64,000 nt of DNA from Bog-950 sp046329515 (GTDB taxonomy: Bacteria > Bacteroidota > Bacteroidia > Chitinophagales > LD1): positions 744,001 through 808,000 of the forward strand of contig JAXLUM010000002.1 of assembly GCA_046329515.1 (NCBI GenBank), written 5' to 3'. Shown here piece by piece: positions 44,660 through 55,000 of the stretch (position 1 is the stretch's first letter; the number at the start of each line of letters is the position of its first letter). The notes below the pieces were generated by a model. It saw nothing but the letters and a program-made list of their open reading frames with translations, searched no databases and was not told the DNA's origin. The position numbers and the translations under genes are program-made.

Positions 44660-47335
44660 TCAGCGAATAAGGGTTACGTTGCCCTGCATTTCATAGGAGC
44701 GAACGGCATCGCCCTCATCGCCGGCGTAACGCAACACATAAATAAACACACCCACAGCCTGCCTTACTCCCTTATAGGTACCATCCCAGCCTTCTTTGGG
44801 GTTTGAGGAGCTGAACACCAATTCGCCCCAGCGGTTATACACTCTAAAATCATAGCGCACAAGGTTGTTGCATTTAAATATTGGTTTAAAGTTATCGTTT
44901 ACCCCATCGCCGTTTGCAGAAAATGCTGTAGGAACATAAGCGCGGCACCGGCACTCCTCTACTTCTATTCGCACCGCATCAGTAGCTGTTCCGCAACTGT
45001 TGCTTACCGCTACGCTATAATCGCCTTCTTCCTTAACTATATATGTTGCCGCTACGGAATTATCCTGCCACACGTACGTGCAATATGCACAGCCGGCATT
45101 TAGCAATAGGGCTCTACCTTCACACAAAGAGGTATCACTACCCAGGTTTACCGAGGGCGTATCAATAACATCTACCTTTAAACTATCACTTATGCTGCAA
45201 CCATTCAGGCTCACCGTAACAGCATAAATTCCGGTGGCGTTTAATATTCTCAGCGGCACAAGGCTTCCGTCGCTCCAGGCATAAGTTGCCCCCGTATTGG
45301 TTACATCAACGCTTACGCTATTACCGCTGCAAAATACTGTATCATTTCCTAACTCAACATAAGGCGCCGCATTAAATGTTGCGTTTACAGTTGCTGTAAA
45401 ACTGCAGTTGCCCCTGCTTACAGTAAGAGTATAGCTGCCCGAAACTGTTGCGGTTAAGGTTGTAGCAGTACTGCCATTCTGCCACAGGTTTATATCATTA
45501 GGGAAGGGTGAGTTAAACATCAGTGTTTGCCCCCGGCATAAAACAGTGTCATTGCCCAGTGTAAAATTAAGATTGGTATAAACCACATTAATAGTATCTG
45601 CTACAGCACAGCCTCCGTTACTTGCAGTTACTGAATACTGGCCTGCAGAACTTACATTGTAAAAAGAAGCGGTAGTACCATCCTGCCACACATAAGCAGC
45701 AGCAAGGCCATCTGTTGTAAGATTAAGTAAAGCGCCCACACATAAAGTGGTGTCGTTACCAAGGTCCACCGCCGGTTTATTTACGGTAGTTATAACTATA
45801 GTATCGGCTCCCACGCATCCGCCTGAGGTTACCTGCACCCAATAAACGCCCGCACTGCTAACTGCAAGCGAAGAGGAGGTGCTTCCGTCGTTCCATAAAT
45901 AAGCCGTGCCCGCGACGTTTGGCTTCAGTAGCAGGTTATCGCCCGCGCATATAGTAGTATCATTACCCAGCTTAACCGGTAATGTGCCGCTAAGCGGCGG
46001 CCCTTCAATAAAAGGCAGATTGAACAGTGGCGGTGCGCTATTGCTTGTTCCGCCGGTTGCATAATAGGTACTGCCCATTGGGCAGCCGCTAAAACTATTG
46101 GTTAAAAAAACGCCGGCTGCGCCGGGCATAGTTATTATACTAACGTTAGGCGGTATAAGGGCCTGCGATGTAAGAACAGTACCTGTGCCGCCGCCCCCGC
46201 CTGTGCCTACGCAACCATAGGTAGGGTTCTGGTCTCCTCCTTTACCGCCATTAGCCTGTAAAACAAGGTTACCGTTATAATTGCTTACATCCAGAAAAAT
46301 CAAGCCACCGGCACCGCCCCCCCCTACACCATCTGCAATACTGGTACCTATTATTGTTTCATCTAAACCGTTTGCCAGCATACTATCGTTACCGCCAACA
46401 ATAGTATTAGCCCGTATTATAATTATTCCTCCACCGTTAGTGCCATTACTTCCTACGCCGTTGTTGTAATCTCCGCAGCCACCACCGCCACCGGGTATTA
46501 ACCGGTTTTGCGCAATTATTGCTCCCTGGCCTGCTCCACCCACTCCGTAGTTACCACTAAGCGAGCAGCCCGCCAATGCCTCGCCTCCATGCCCACCTGC
46601 TGTAAATCCACCACCGCCACCACCGCCGCAATTATGTTTATTGCCGCCCCCGCCGCCATTTGCCAGCTTCCCCTTGCCGGCAAGTTTATCCGTTCCCAAC
46701 TCGCTTATGCCTTCTCCTTTCATTGCTCCGCCTGAAGCCCACTGAAAAAGTCCGGGTTGCGCCAGCGGATAGAAATAGTCGGGTGAACCTGAACCACAGC
46801 CGCCATCCGGATTATTGGAAACATCGCCACCTCTGAAACCCAATCCGCTTACATCTATATCGGCATTCATAGTAAGGGTATTGCTAACATCCATAACTAG
46901 TACGCCACCCGTTGTTCCGTTCCAGGCCTGTGCGGTTAAAGTGCCGCTTACATTCGCATTGGTGTATTCAGGTACACGTATCAACTGCACCTTACCAGTT
47001 ACGTTGTACGAGTTTACCAGGCTGGTGGTAAGGCTAATGTCGGCACCGTTTATGCTTTGCACACGCGAAAACTCATAACTGCCCGCGTCATTATAATTAG
47101 TTACATCTCCAAAAGCTGAGGTATTAGAAGTATCAATAACAGCCCCCTTCATTTGTATAAGCAGCACCTTATCGCCGGGCGCAAAACCGTTGGTGCTGCC
47201 AACCGTTAACTGCACCCCGCAGCCTATAGTAGAAATTGCTGTTACGGGCGTATACGTATTTATTACCCCGCTTATGTTTTGAGCATAGGTGCAATAAGCA
47301 AGAAAAATAAGTACGTAGCTAAATAGGGCTTTCAC
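44660..47335 (-). CDS. T9SS type B cargo: Gly-rich surface protein with gliding-motility C-terminal domain
   Basis: An 891-residue protein with signal peptide (ending CTYAQ). Residues 150-410 contain Gly-rich loops (GGGGGNKHNC, GGGGGGFTAGGHGG, GTGGGGGTG) on a probable beta-helix scaffold. Five tandem repeats of about 75-80 residues follow, each opening LGNDTxxCxG (LGNDTTICAG, LGNDTTLCVG, LGNDTVLCRG, LGNDTVFCSG, LGSDTSLCEG) with a YxWxDGS core. The last 95 residues are the gliding-motility-associated/type B sorting domain (VPTAFSANGDGVNDNFKPIF, YNRWGELVFSS, GVFIYVLRY). It is probably a secreted surface adhesin exported by T9SS. Confidence 0.93.
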   Translation of the reverse strand: MKALFSYVLIFLAYCTYAQNISGVINTYTPVTAISTIGCGVQLTVGSTNGFAPGDKVLLIQMKGAVIDTSNTSAFGDVTNYNDAGSYEFSRVQSINGADISLTTSLVNSYNVTGKVQLIRVPEYTNANVSGTLTAQAWNGTTGGVLVMDVSNTLTMNADIDVSGLGFRGGDVSNNPDGGCGSGSPDYFYPLAQPGLFQWASGGAMKGEGISELGTDKLAGKGKLANGGGGGNKHNCGGGGGGGFTAGGHGGEALAGCSLSGNYGVGGAGQGAIIAQNRLIPGGGGGCGDYNNGVGSNGTNGGGIIIIRANTIVGGNDSMLANGLDETIIGTSIADGVGGGGAGGLIFLDVSNYNGNLVLQANGGKGGDQNPTYGCVGTGGGGGTGTVLTSQALIPPNVSIITMPGAAGVFLTNSFSGCPMGSTYYATGGTSNSAPPLFNLPFIEGPPLSGTLPVKLGNDTTICAGDNLLLKPNVAGTAYLWNDGSTSSSLAVSSAGVYWVQVTSGGCVGADTIVITTVNKPAVDLGNDTTLCVGALLNLTTDGLAAAYVWQDGTTASFYNVSSAGQYSVTASNGGCAVADTINVVYTNLNFTLGNDTVLCRGQTLMFNSPFPNDINLWQNGSTATTLTATVSGSYTLTVSRGNCSFTATVNATFNAAPYVELGNDTVFCSGNSVSVDVTNTGATYAWSDGSLVPLRILNATGIYAVTVSLNGCSISDSLKVDVIDTPSVNLGSDTSLCEGRALLLNAGCAYCTYVWQDNSVAATYIVKEEGDYSVAVSNSCGTATDAVRIEVEECRCRAYVPTAFSANGDGVNDNFKPIFKCNNLVRYDFRVYNRWGELVFSSSNPKEGWDGTYKGVRQAVGVFIYVLRYAGDEGDAVRSYEMQGNVTLIR

Positions 47336-47418
47336 GCTGGTTATTGTAAGACGAAATAATACTATTTACAGTTGGCTTCAGAAAAAAACACAAACCATCT
47401 TACGCGTCTAACCTGCAA

Positions 47419-48300
47419 TCACTTTTTGCTGTATTCAAAAAGAAAGTCCCTTTCCTCTTTGGTAAGGCTGTCGTATCCTGAACGCGAAATCTTATCCAGT
47501 ATTTTGTCTATCTGTTCCTGTTCAGCCTGATTAGGGTCCTTGCTTTCCAACCGGGTAGTAGCCTTGTGCGTCACCTTCATTTTAGCGCGGCGTTTAAAAA
47601 TATTTTTCAGCCCACTTGCCGAAGAAGAAAAAGGGCCTGAAATATCGGTACCGCTATGCAAGGCTTTTATATAAGCATATCCGTAAATAGCACCACCCAG
47701 GTGGGCCATTACACCCCCTTGGTTGCTGCCTTGTAATACACTGATAATACCAATCAGCAAAGCGCCTAAAGCCACGTAAACAATTTTCACCTCACCAAAA
47801 AGCAATAAACTCACCTTATGGTCGGGGTTAATGGCCACGGTAGCAAACATTATAGCAAATATGCTGCCTGAAGCACCCACCAAAACGGAGGAAGCAACCT
47901 GGGGTTTAAAAGCAGGAATAAGGTTAAAGGCGGCTAAATAAATTAAGGCTCCTGCAAGGCCTCCCAAAACATAAAGCGGTAAAACGCGGCGTTCGCCAAG
48001 GTATAGCACAAAAATTTCGCCAAACCAATACAGGCCTATCATATTAAATATTACATGAAAGAGGCCTGCATGAGAAAACATATATGAGAATAATGTCCAT
48101 GGCCTGCGCGCTAAAACAATAACATCCGCAGGAACACCAACGTAATTCAACAGATTTTGTGAAAGGAAGGTATGTTCCAGAATAAGACTGGCCACCACAA
48201 AAACAAGAAACAGGGCCACATTAACGGCTATCAGTTTTACAACAATGCCGCCGTAACGCAGTTGATATTTTAAATCCTCAAAAACAGAATTCGTCAACAT
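47419..48300 (-). CDS. Rhomboid family intramembrane serine protease (second of two)
   Basis: A 293-residue protein with six membrane helices in residues 20-220. The catalytic Ser144 is in GASGSIF and the His200 in AHLGG; the upstream conserved HVIFNMIGLYWFG supplies the oxyanion-helix His/Asn. After the membrane part comes a cytoplasmic tail (about 225-293, KNIFKRRAKMKVTHKATTRL, then LDKISRSGYDSLTKEERDFL), a short helical domain seen on Bacteroidota rhomboids. It starts 7 bases after the first rhomboid gene. Rhomboids cleave membrane proteins inside the bilayer; the substrate is unknown. Confidence 0.93.
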   Translation of the reverse strand: MLTNSVFEDLKYQLRYGGIVVKLIAVNVALFLVFVVASLILEHTFLSQNLLNYVGVPADVIVLARRPWTLFSYMFSHAGLFHVIFNMIGLYWFGEIFVLYLGERRVLPLYVLGGLAGALIYLAAFNLIPAFKPQVASSVLVGASGSIFAIMFATVAINPDHKVSLLLFGEVKIVYVALGALLIGIISVLQGSNQGGVMAHLGGAIYGYAYIKALHSGTDISGPFSSSASGLKNIFKRRAKMKVTHKATTRLESKDPNQAEQEQIDKILDKISRSGYDSLTKEERDFLFEYSKK

Positions 48301-48307
48301 TGCAATA

Positions 48308-48976
48308 TCAATACAGATAATTACGGTTGCGGTTCCAGTACTTTACCATAATAAAACCAAACAGCGCCCCGCCAAGGTGGGCAAAGTGGGCTATGTTATC
48401 TGAAGGGTTCATTTGAAAGCCTGAATACAACTCAAAAAGCACGTAAAGCGATACAAAATATTTCGCCTTAATAGGAATGGGAAAGTAGAGGAGAATAAGC
48501 TCCGTATTAGGAAACAACATACCAAAAGCCACCAGTATACCGAACACTGCACCCGAGGCCCCCACAGTACGGTCATAATATATAGAGTACAACTGTTCGT
48601 ATTGCATTACCGTGTTTAAAGGTGGTGCAACCGAACCGCTTATGTTATAAACAATAAGGGCATGTACTGCTGTATACAACACCATAGCCCCTAAACCGGT
48701 TACAAAATAAAACAATAGAAACCGCTTTGGCCCCCACACACGCTCAAGCACAGCACCAAACATATACAGGGCAAACATGTTAGAGAAAATATGCATGATG
48801 GTACCATGCATAAACATATGGCTAACCAGTTGTACGGGCTTAAAGGCCGGGCTGGCCGGGTAATAAAGGGCAAACCACTCATACATTAACTGCCCCTTAA
48901 AGCTGGTCAACAAAAAAACAACAACATTAATGGCCAGCAGGTTAAAAACAACACTGCGCGTGTTCAGGCTTTGCAT
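48308..48976 (-). CDS. Rhomboid family intramembrane serine protease (first of two)
   Basis: A 222-residue, six-helix protein. The Ser-His pair is Ser141 in GASGAVFG and His200 in AHLGG, with conserved HIFSNMFALYMFG and the WGPKRFLLFYF loop. Unlike its neighbour it has no C-terminal cytoplasmic domain and ends in YWNRNRNYLY. The two genes are tandem paralogues of quite different sequence, so duplication is old. They lie after sprA on the same strand with 78 bases between. Confidence 0.93.
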   Translation of the reverse strand: MQSLNTRSVVFNLLAINVVVFLLTSFKGQLMYEWFALYYPASPAFKPVQLVSHMFMHGTIMHIFSNMFALYMFGAVLERVWGPKRFLLFYFVTGLGAMVLYTAVHALIVYNISGSVAPPLNTVMQYEQLYSIYYDRTVGASGAVFGILVAFGMLFPNTELILLYFPIPIKAKYFVSLYVLFELYSGFQMNPSDNIAHFAHLGGALFGFIMVKYWNRNRNYLY

Positions 48977-49054
48977 ATACGTACAAAAATAGAATTATGG
49001 AGGTAAATTAACCCGCTTGCAAAAAGTTCATGCCTTAAAAATTGCCAAACGGTT

Positions 49055-52000
49055 TTAGTCCGCCAGCGAGAAACGCAGCGTTATACCGCCCCTTGTATTA
49101 GTCGTTGGAAAGCCCGTAGATATTTTAGGGATGGTGCGTGTTTGGTCAAAGAATATACGCACGTTAAGGCGCTTGCTTACTATATAATCTATGCTTGGTT
49201 GTATAGTAATAACGCGCGAGCCCTGTGTTATCTGCGGCTGCAATTCATCAATACGGTGGTTAATAGTTACGTTATCGCGGTAGCTAAAGTCAAAGCGGAA
49301 GTTCAGGTCATTATCTAAACGTATGCGCTTGCCTTTAATCTTAATCGGCAATTTCAGTCCTTTAATCTTATAACCTGCACCTATAGTAAACTGCGAGCTG
49401 TTCATTTCCACTAACTGGAAGTCAGCAAAGTTCATAGTAAGCGTCCGGCTCTTTTTAAAGTCCACCTTGGCCGTAACGTTATTCTTAAAGGTCATGTCTA
49501 CTCCTATAAGCGGACTAAACTGTTCGTTCAGCACAATGCTCGGCATATTGTATAAAGGATAGAAGTTACCGTTCAGCGAATCAATTTTGTTAGACCCGAA
49601 AGGCTCCCCATTACCCTTGTAGCTAAGGTTGGTTTGGAAACTGTTAACCGTAAGGGTTGAGTTATAGCCGTGTGAAATGGTAAGGTTCGTAAATATCTTC
49701 TGCGCCCACTTAAACTTCGTAAAGCCGTTGTAAGATATACGCCAGTTAGGCAACGGAATTGCCTTAAATGGATTTAGTCCGATTTTGTTAGGGTCGGTTT
49801 TGGTATAGGCCGCCAAGAAAGCAGGAATTAATACATCCTGCGATTTAGGGCCATAGCCTTTCGTATATTGATTGTTGTACGTGGTATCGCTTGGGTTATA
49901 ATAAGGCTGATTTGCATTGCCGTTCGGGTTTTGTTTGGCCAAACGTTCTGAAATAATCGGCCTGAACTCTTCAAAGTCGTGATACGTATCTGAGAATCCT
50001 TTGCTGTCAATCTTCTTAAACATCGTACGAATAGGAATGTACGATATGCTGTAAGAGCCCGCGTCAACAGGGTTTAAGTGCGCAAACGTAAAGTCGTTGG
50101 TAAGCGTATCAAAAACGTACTTAAAGGTTTGCGAGTGGTTAACCGTTCTATCCTGAAACAATGTCAAATCCACTTTCAAATCACTCCATGGTTCAATGCT
50201 GGCAGTTATATCTAAACGTTGCGAACGCGTTTGCGTAAACTTCTGGTTCAGCAAGGTGTCTTTTGTAATCCAGCCTTTGCTCGCTGCTTCATCTAACCAC
50301 CCATCACGTGTAATGGCATCAACACCTTTAAACCAACGGTCACCCGGTTGGCCGCCAAAGGCAAAGTCGTAACCCGGCGCTTTCAACTTATGGTCAACAC
50401 CCAGTACTCGGCTATAACCTACAAAGCCCGGTAAAGTGGTTGATTTGTTTTCCTTGTATTCCACCGTTACCTTCTTAAGTGCCAATAACGGACGCATTAC
50501 TGATGAAACAAACGGATTGGCCGGTGCCTGCTTGCTGTCGTGGTCTATCTTCTTCTGTTTTATAGAAGCCTTGTTTGCTTTAAGCTCTGCCTTTAAGCGC
50601 AGTACTTCAGGGTCATGGTGCGCTCTTTGAAGAGCCTCTTTTAACTTCTTGCGCTGTACCTTCAGCACTTCCACTTCATCCTTGGCTTTCTTCTTTGCGT
50701 CCTTGCCTTTTGCTTTTGGTACATCTCTCTTCTTTGCAGCAAGTGCCTTGCGGTTATCACTTAAATCCTGCTTGGCTTTTACAACCGCTACCGATCGCTT
50801 ATTAATACGAACGGTATCAGTACGTGCTAGCCCTTCTGCTTCTTTTAAATCTTCTTTAAGCTGCACGCGTTTTTCTTTCAGCTTAACCAGCTCATCGTGT
50901 ATCTTCTCACGCGCTTTACGCATGCTTTCGCGCTTCTTATCGTTTTCCTTCTTGTCGCCTGCATTAGGATTTGGCGAGTTATATGTTTTAAGGAAAGGAA
51001 TTTTGTCGTATAGTTTTTTAAAGTTCAAATCAACCTTGCCTCGGCTGTTTTGAGTATTGCTCATAATATTGCCCAAACTGTTCTGCACCCACTTATTAGT
51101 GGCGGTGTCTTTCTGCCAGGGCAATGCTGTCCACGTGTACGATGAGTTGTAACCTGCGTTGGCTGTTATAAAGTCAAATACCGGCAACTTGTTTATAGGT
51201 ATGTTGTAGTTAACGGCCAGCGTTTGGTTAAAGCTGGTATTACGCCCGCCATCCAACACATTGGCCCATACTTCTTTCTTTTTAGCCTTAGTGTCAAGCG
51301 GCCCATCCGGTTCGTCAATACGCGCCTGGTTAGTAGCATTGTAATCAATACTAAGCGACTTGAACGGATTGTACTTAAAGGTATAAGTACGCGTCCACCT
51401 AAAGTTTTTGAAATACGTTGGTGGTATAATAAAATCCACTTCGCCCAACGAGCGCAGTTTTATTTCGTTAAACTCCCTGTTCCACTCCGATGTAAACGCC
51501 AGTGTAGATGGCATCGGGTTAAAGCTGAAGTCCTTTATTATATCAAACCATTTCGACTTGGACTTGATGGCCTTTTTAAACGGCGCTAAATCTTTTGTTT
51601 GCGGGGCAAAGCTCCAGCCAATTACACCCAGCCATGTTTTGCGTGAGTTCTTTTCTGTATAAGGGTCGCTTAACAACACTTCATTATAAGCGTAAGTAAA
51701 GTTCCAGTTGCCGGGGTCATAGATGTGCGGCTTCTTGGCTTTGGTTTGCGGCACTATGCGCACACCACTAAAGTTATAGCCGCGCCTTGTGTTTATCGTT
51801 TGTACCTGCTGTAAGTATTGGCGTGCCGAATCACCTCCATACTTCGTTTTCAAATTCTTAATTAACTCACGCGTAGGTATATCAAATTGGTATGGGTCAA
51901 ATTCAGGTGTGCTGAAGGTTTGCGCATAAGCACCATAAAACGGCAACTGCAGGCCCAATTGCTTTGGTAACAACTTGCCCGCCTGTATTGTGCTTGAGAA

Positions 52001-55000
52001 GTCGTACTGGTACATGTTATCCTTATAGCGCTGGTCAATCTTCTGTTCCACTTGCCCGAAACCGCGCGTATGCATGCCGCCTGATAATGCTATGTTACCA
52101 AGGTCAGCCATTTTTAAATTAACGCTGGCCAGCGCAGCCGTACCGCCAAATTCTTCAAAGCCGGTTACACGTAATTCGTTAAACCATACTTCCACACACT
52201 TTGGTAATCCGTCATCACCATCAGGCAAAGGATTATTTATATCACTCTTTGATGGGTTTCGTATACCCAGCATCATTGTTTTAACCGCACCTATATCGGG
52301 GTTACCTACTATACTTATTTTTCTGCCGCGCGAATCAGTAGCTACAAAAGGAACATTATGCGGGTAACCCTCCGTATTGTTCCGCTGCATTTTCAGGTTT
52401 ATGAAATCGGATAGGGTTATCTCAACGCTGTTGCTATCAGGCCAAACTATTGAGCGGTCGTTTTCATTGTTGTTATCATATAAACCATCCGGCGTAATCT
52501 TTAAAGGTACTTCATACTGGTAGTAGTTGTCCTTAAAGTCGCTACCTAAACGAACGATTGCTACAATCTCATTATCTTTTACAGGCAGGTCACCATCTAC
52601 ACGGTTAGCGTGTATAAACATCTTCATCTTCTTATAACGGCGGAAGTCCATGTTGATGTTCTTGAACAATGCTTTAGTGCGACAGTCTTTCAGGTTGCAA
52701 ACCGTCATGCTAAGTGCCTGCTCATTCTGTTGCACAAACTGGTTGGTTTGTTGGCCTAATGCCTGCTCACGCTGAATGTTTGGAGGCAATACATAGTTAA
52801 CAGGCTTCTTCGCGCTGTTCTCTTCAATACTTACTGATGCCACATTTAAAAACGGCGGGTCATTTTCTACTGACAACTGTTCGCAAGGCTCATCCAGCGG
52901 TAGTGTATAAGTTCTCCATTGATTGCGCACTAATTCTAATGTACCAAAACGCAATACCACATCCTGGCTCCAGCCCGTCATAAACATTCTTATAAACTGA
53001 ATAGACTTAAAATCAGGTATGCTGCCTACACGCGAAGTGTACTGGCGAATAGGAATACGGAATTGTAACCAGCGGTTTTGAATGCCGTTATTATCGGTTC
53101 CGGTTCCTTCAACTTTTGAAACGATGTACGGGTTATTACCTACATCCATACCCGGCTTAAGGTCAACTTCGTATTGGAAGTACTCTTCATTTTCATTTAA
53201 GGAATTATCCTTATTCAAATCTTCCTTTTCAGGCAGGTTGGTTTGCGCATTTGTTTGCACGTTATTTCCGCTCTGCACAGGAGAGTTACCCTCTGAGCCG
53301 CAGAAATCTTTATAACGCGTTATAATGCTGGCTACACTTCCATAAACGTTCTCATCACGGAAGTACTTGTAGTCATCCGATGAAGGGTCAGCGTTAAGCT
53401 TGTCCTTGGCACCTTGACTAAGCGTTGAGTTATTAATGTTAGCCAGAAACGCCGATTTGCGCTGACGTTCCAGGTCGTCATTCATTTCATCATAACCTAC
53501 GTCCTGAATCAAACGTTCGTTCTCATCAATATTAAAGGCATCCACTAAAGGCGGCAGGCGGGGTACACGTCCCCAGGTGGTGCTGTCCATACCGCTGCCA
53601 TCTACGGTAATACCGTTTTCATAGCTCATGCGGCTGTCGCGCAAAATATCTTCTGAAATATTACCCAGGTTGAAATACAGCTTACCTCCATTAGAAGTTG
53701 TATTATAAAGGAAGGGGTCCAACATCCAGAATTCAATGAACTCTACGTTGGTAGCTTCAAGGTCGTTGTTATCAATACTGCGCATTATACCCGCCCAACG
53801 CGTGTCAGGAGACTTCAGCGTTCCGTCATCGTTAATACCAGCCGAAAGGACTTTTCCTGTAGAAGGATCTGTTGTAGCGCTAGTCTTGAACTCATAGTTG
53901 TAAGGTCCGCGCTCTTTTGGGAAATAAGATAAATCAAAGGTATAAAGGTTCTGGTCCAGCGTTTGAATAGGCTTGTTAGGGAACACTTCAATAGTTGGTA
54001 CCAACCGCACATAGTGGTTTTGCAAACTATCCGGGTTATTCTTTACTATATCAGGGGCCGTGGTATTAAAGAAGGAGTTATCAATACGGTACCATGCCAT
54101 TTTTGCACGGTTGTAGCCGTAGGTGGTGTCATTAATATGTGATGCCTCAGGAAATAAAACCTTACCGCTCTTATCTGTTGCATTGCGCGGTGCCGATGCC
54201 AATTTCCAACTGATTGGTGGCGTTTTTAAATCGTAACCGTTACTGGTGCCTTCAAAGTCATCTACATAAACCTGGCCTTCCTTGTTTTGGTTGTTGATGG
54301 CACGGCTGTGGCCCGGCTTTAAATAAGCTACCTCACCATAGGCATCAATCGTACTCATTTCCTTTGTACTGTAGAAGGGCAAACGATCTAAGCCTTTAGT
54401 CAACCATGGCAGGTTATCCTGGTACTTCACATCTAAGCCCATTATGGTATTGCGTATAGGGTCATCGCCAATATTCACCTTTTGGGTGTACGGACGTTCG
54501 CTTAACTGCATAATAGTACCACCAATACTTAAATGGTTATTAACCCGGTAATCCAGTCGCGAGCCAATTAGCGACCTCACCTGCGTGGCAAACAGGTTAT
54601 TGTTTTCAAAGTCAACTTTAATTTGCTGGCCGCTGTTTAATATGCCGGCATCAATAATGGTAATACGGCCAAGGTTATAATCAACCGTATAGTGCGTTCC
54701 TTCTACCAGCTTTTGTCCGCCTGCAGTTACTACTACTGAGTTCTTCGGTATGTTACCTGCGCCTAAAGATATTTCGCGGTTGTTGGTGCCTTTGTAGGTG
54801 CCCTTAATTACAAAGCGGTTGTACTCAGGAAACTGTTGCGCCCAGAATTTTGTAGAATCATACAACTGCTGGTACACATACTGCCCCGCAATATTGCCAC
54901 TGCCGCAGGCATCAAATTTTCCTTTTAAATAACTACCGAAAGGCTCTTTCACCGGGAATATCAACCTTCCGTTTTGCGTAAGTATGGTTACGTTAGGTAC

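Noticed and set aside
50436..51053. Long frames on the plus strand opposite the Lys/Glu-rich part of sprA
   Set aside because: Reverse reading of Lys/Glu codons gives Ser/Phe/Leu-rich open frames; they show no domain and no start context, so they are shadows.
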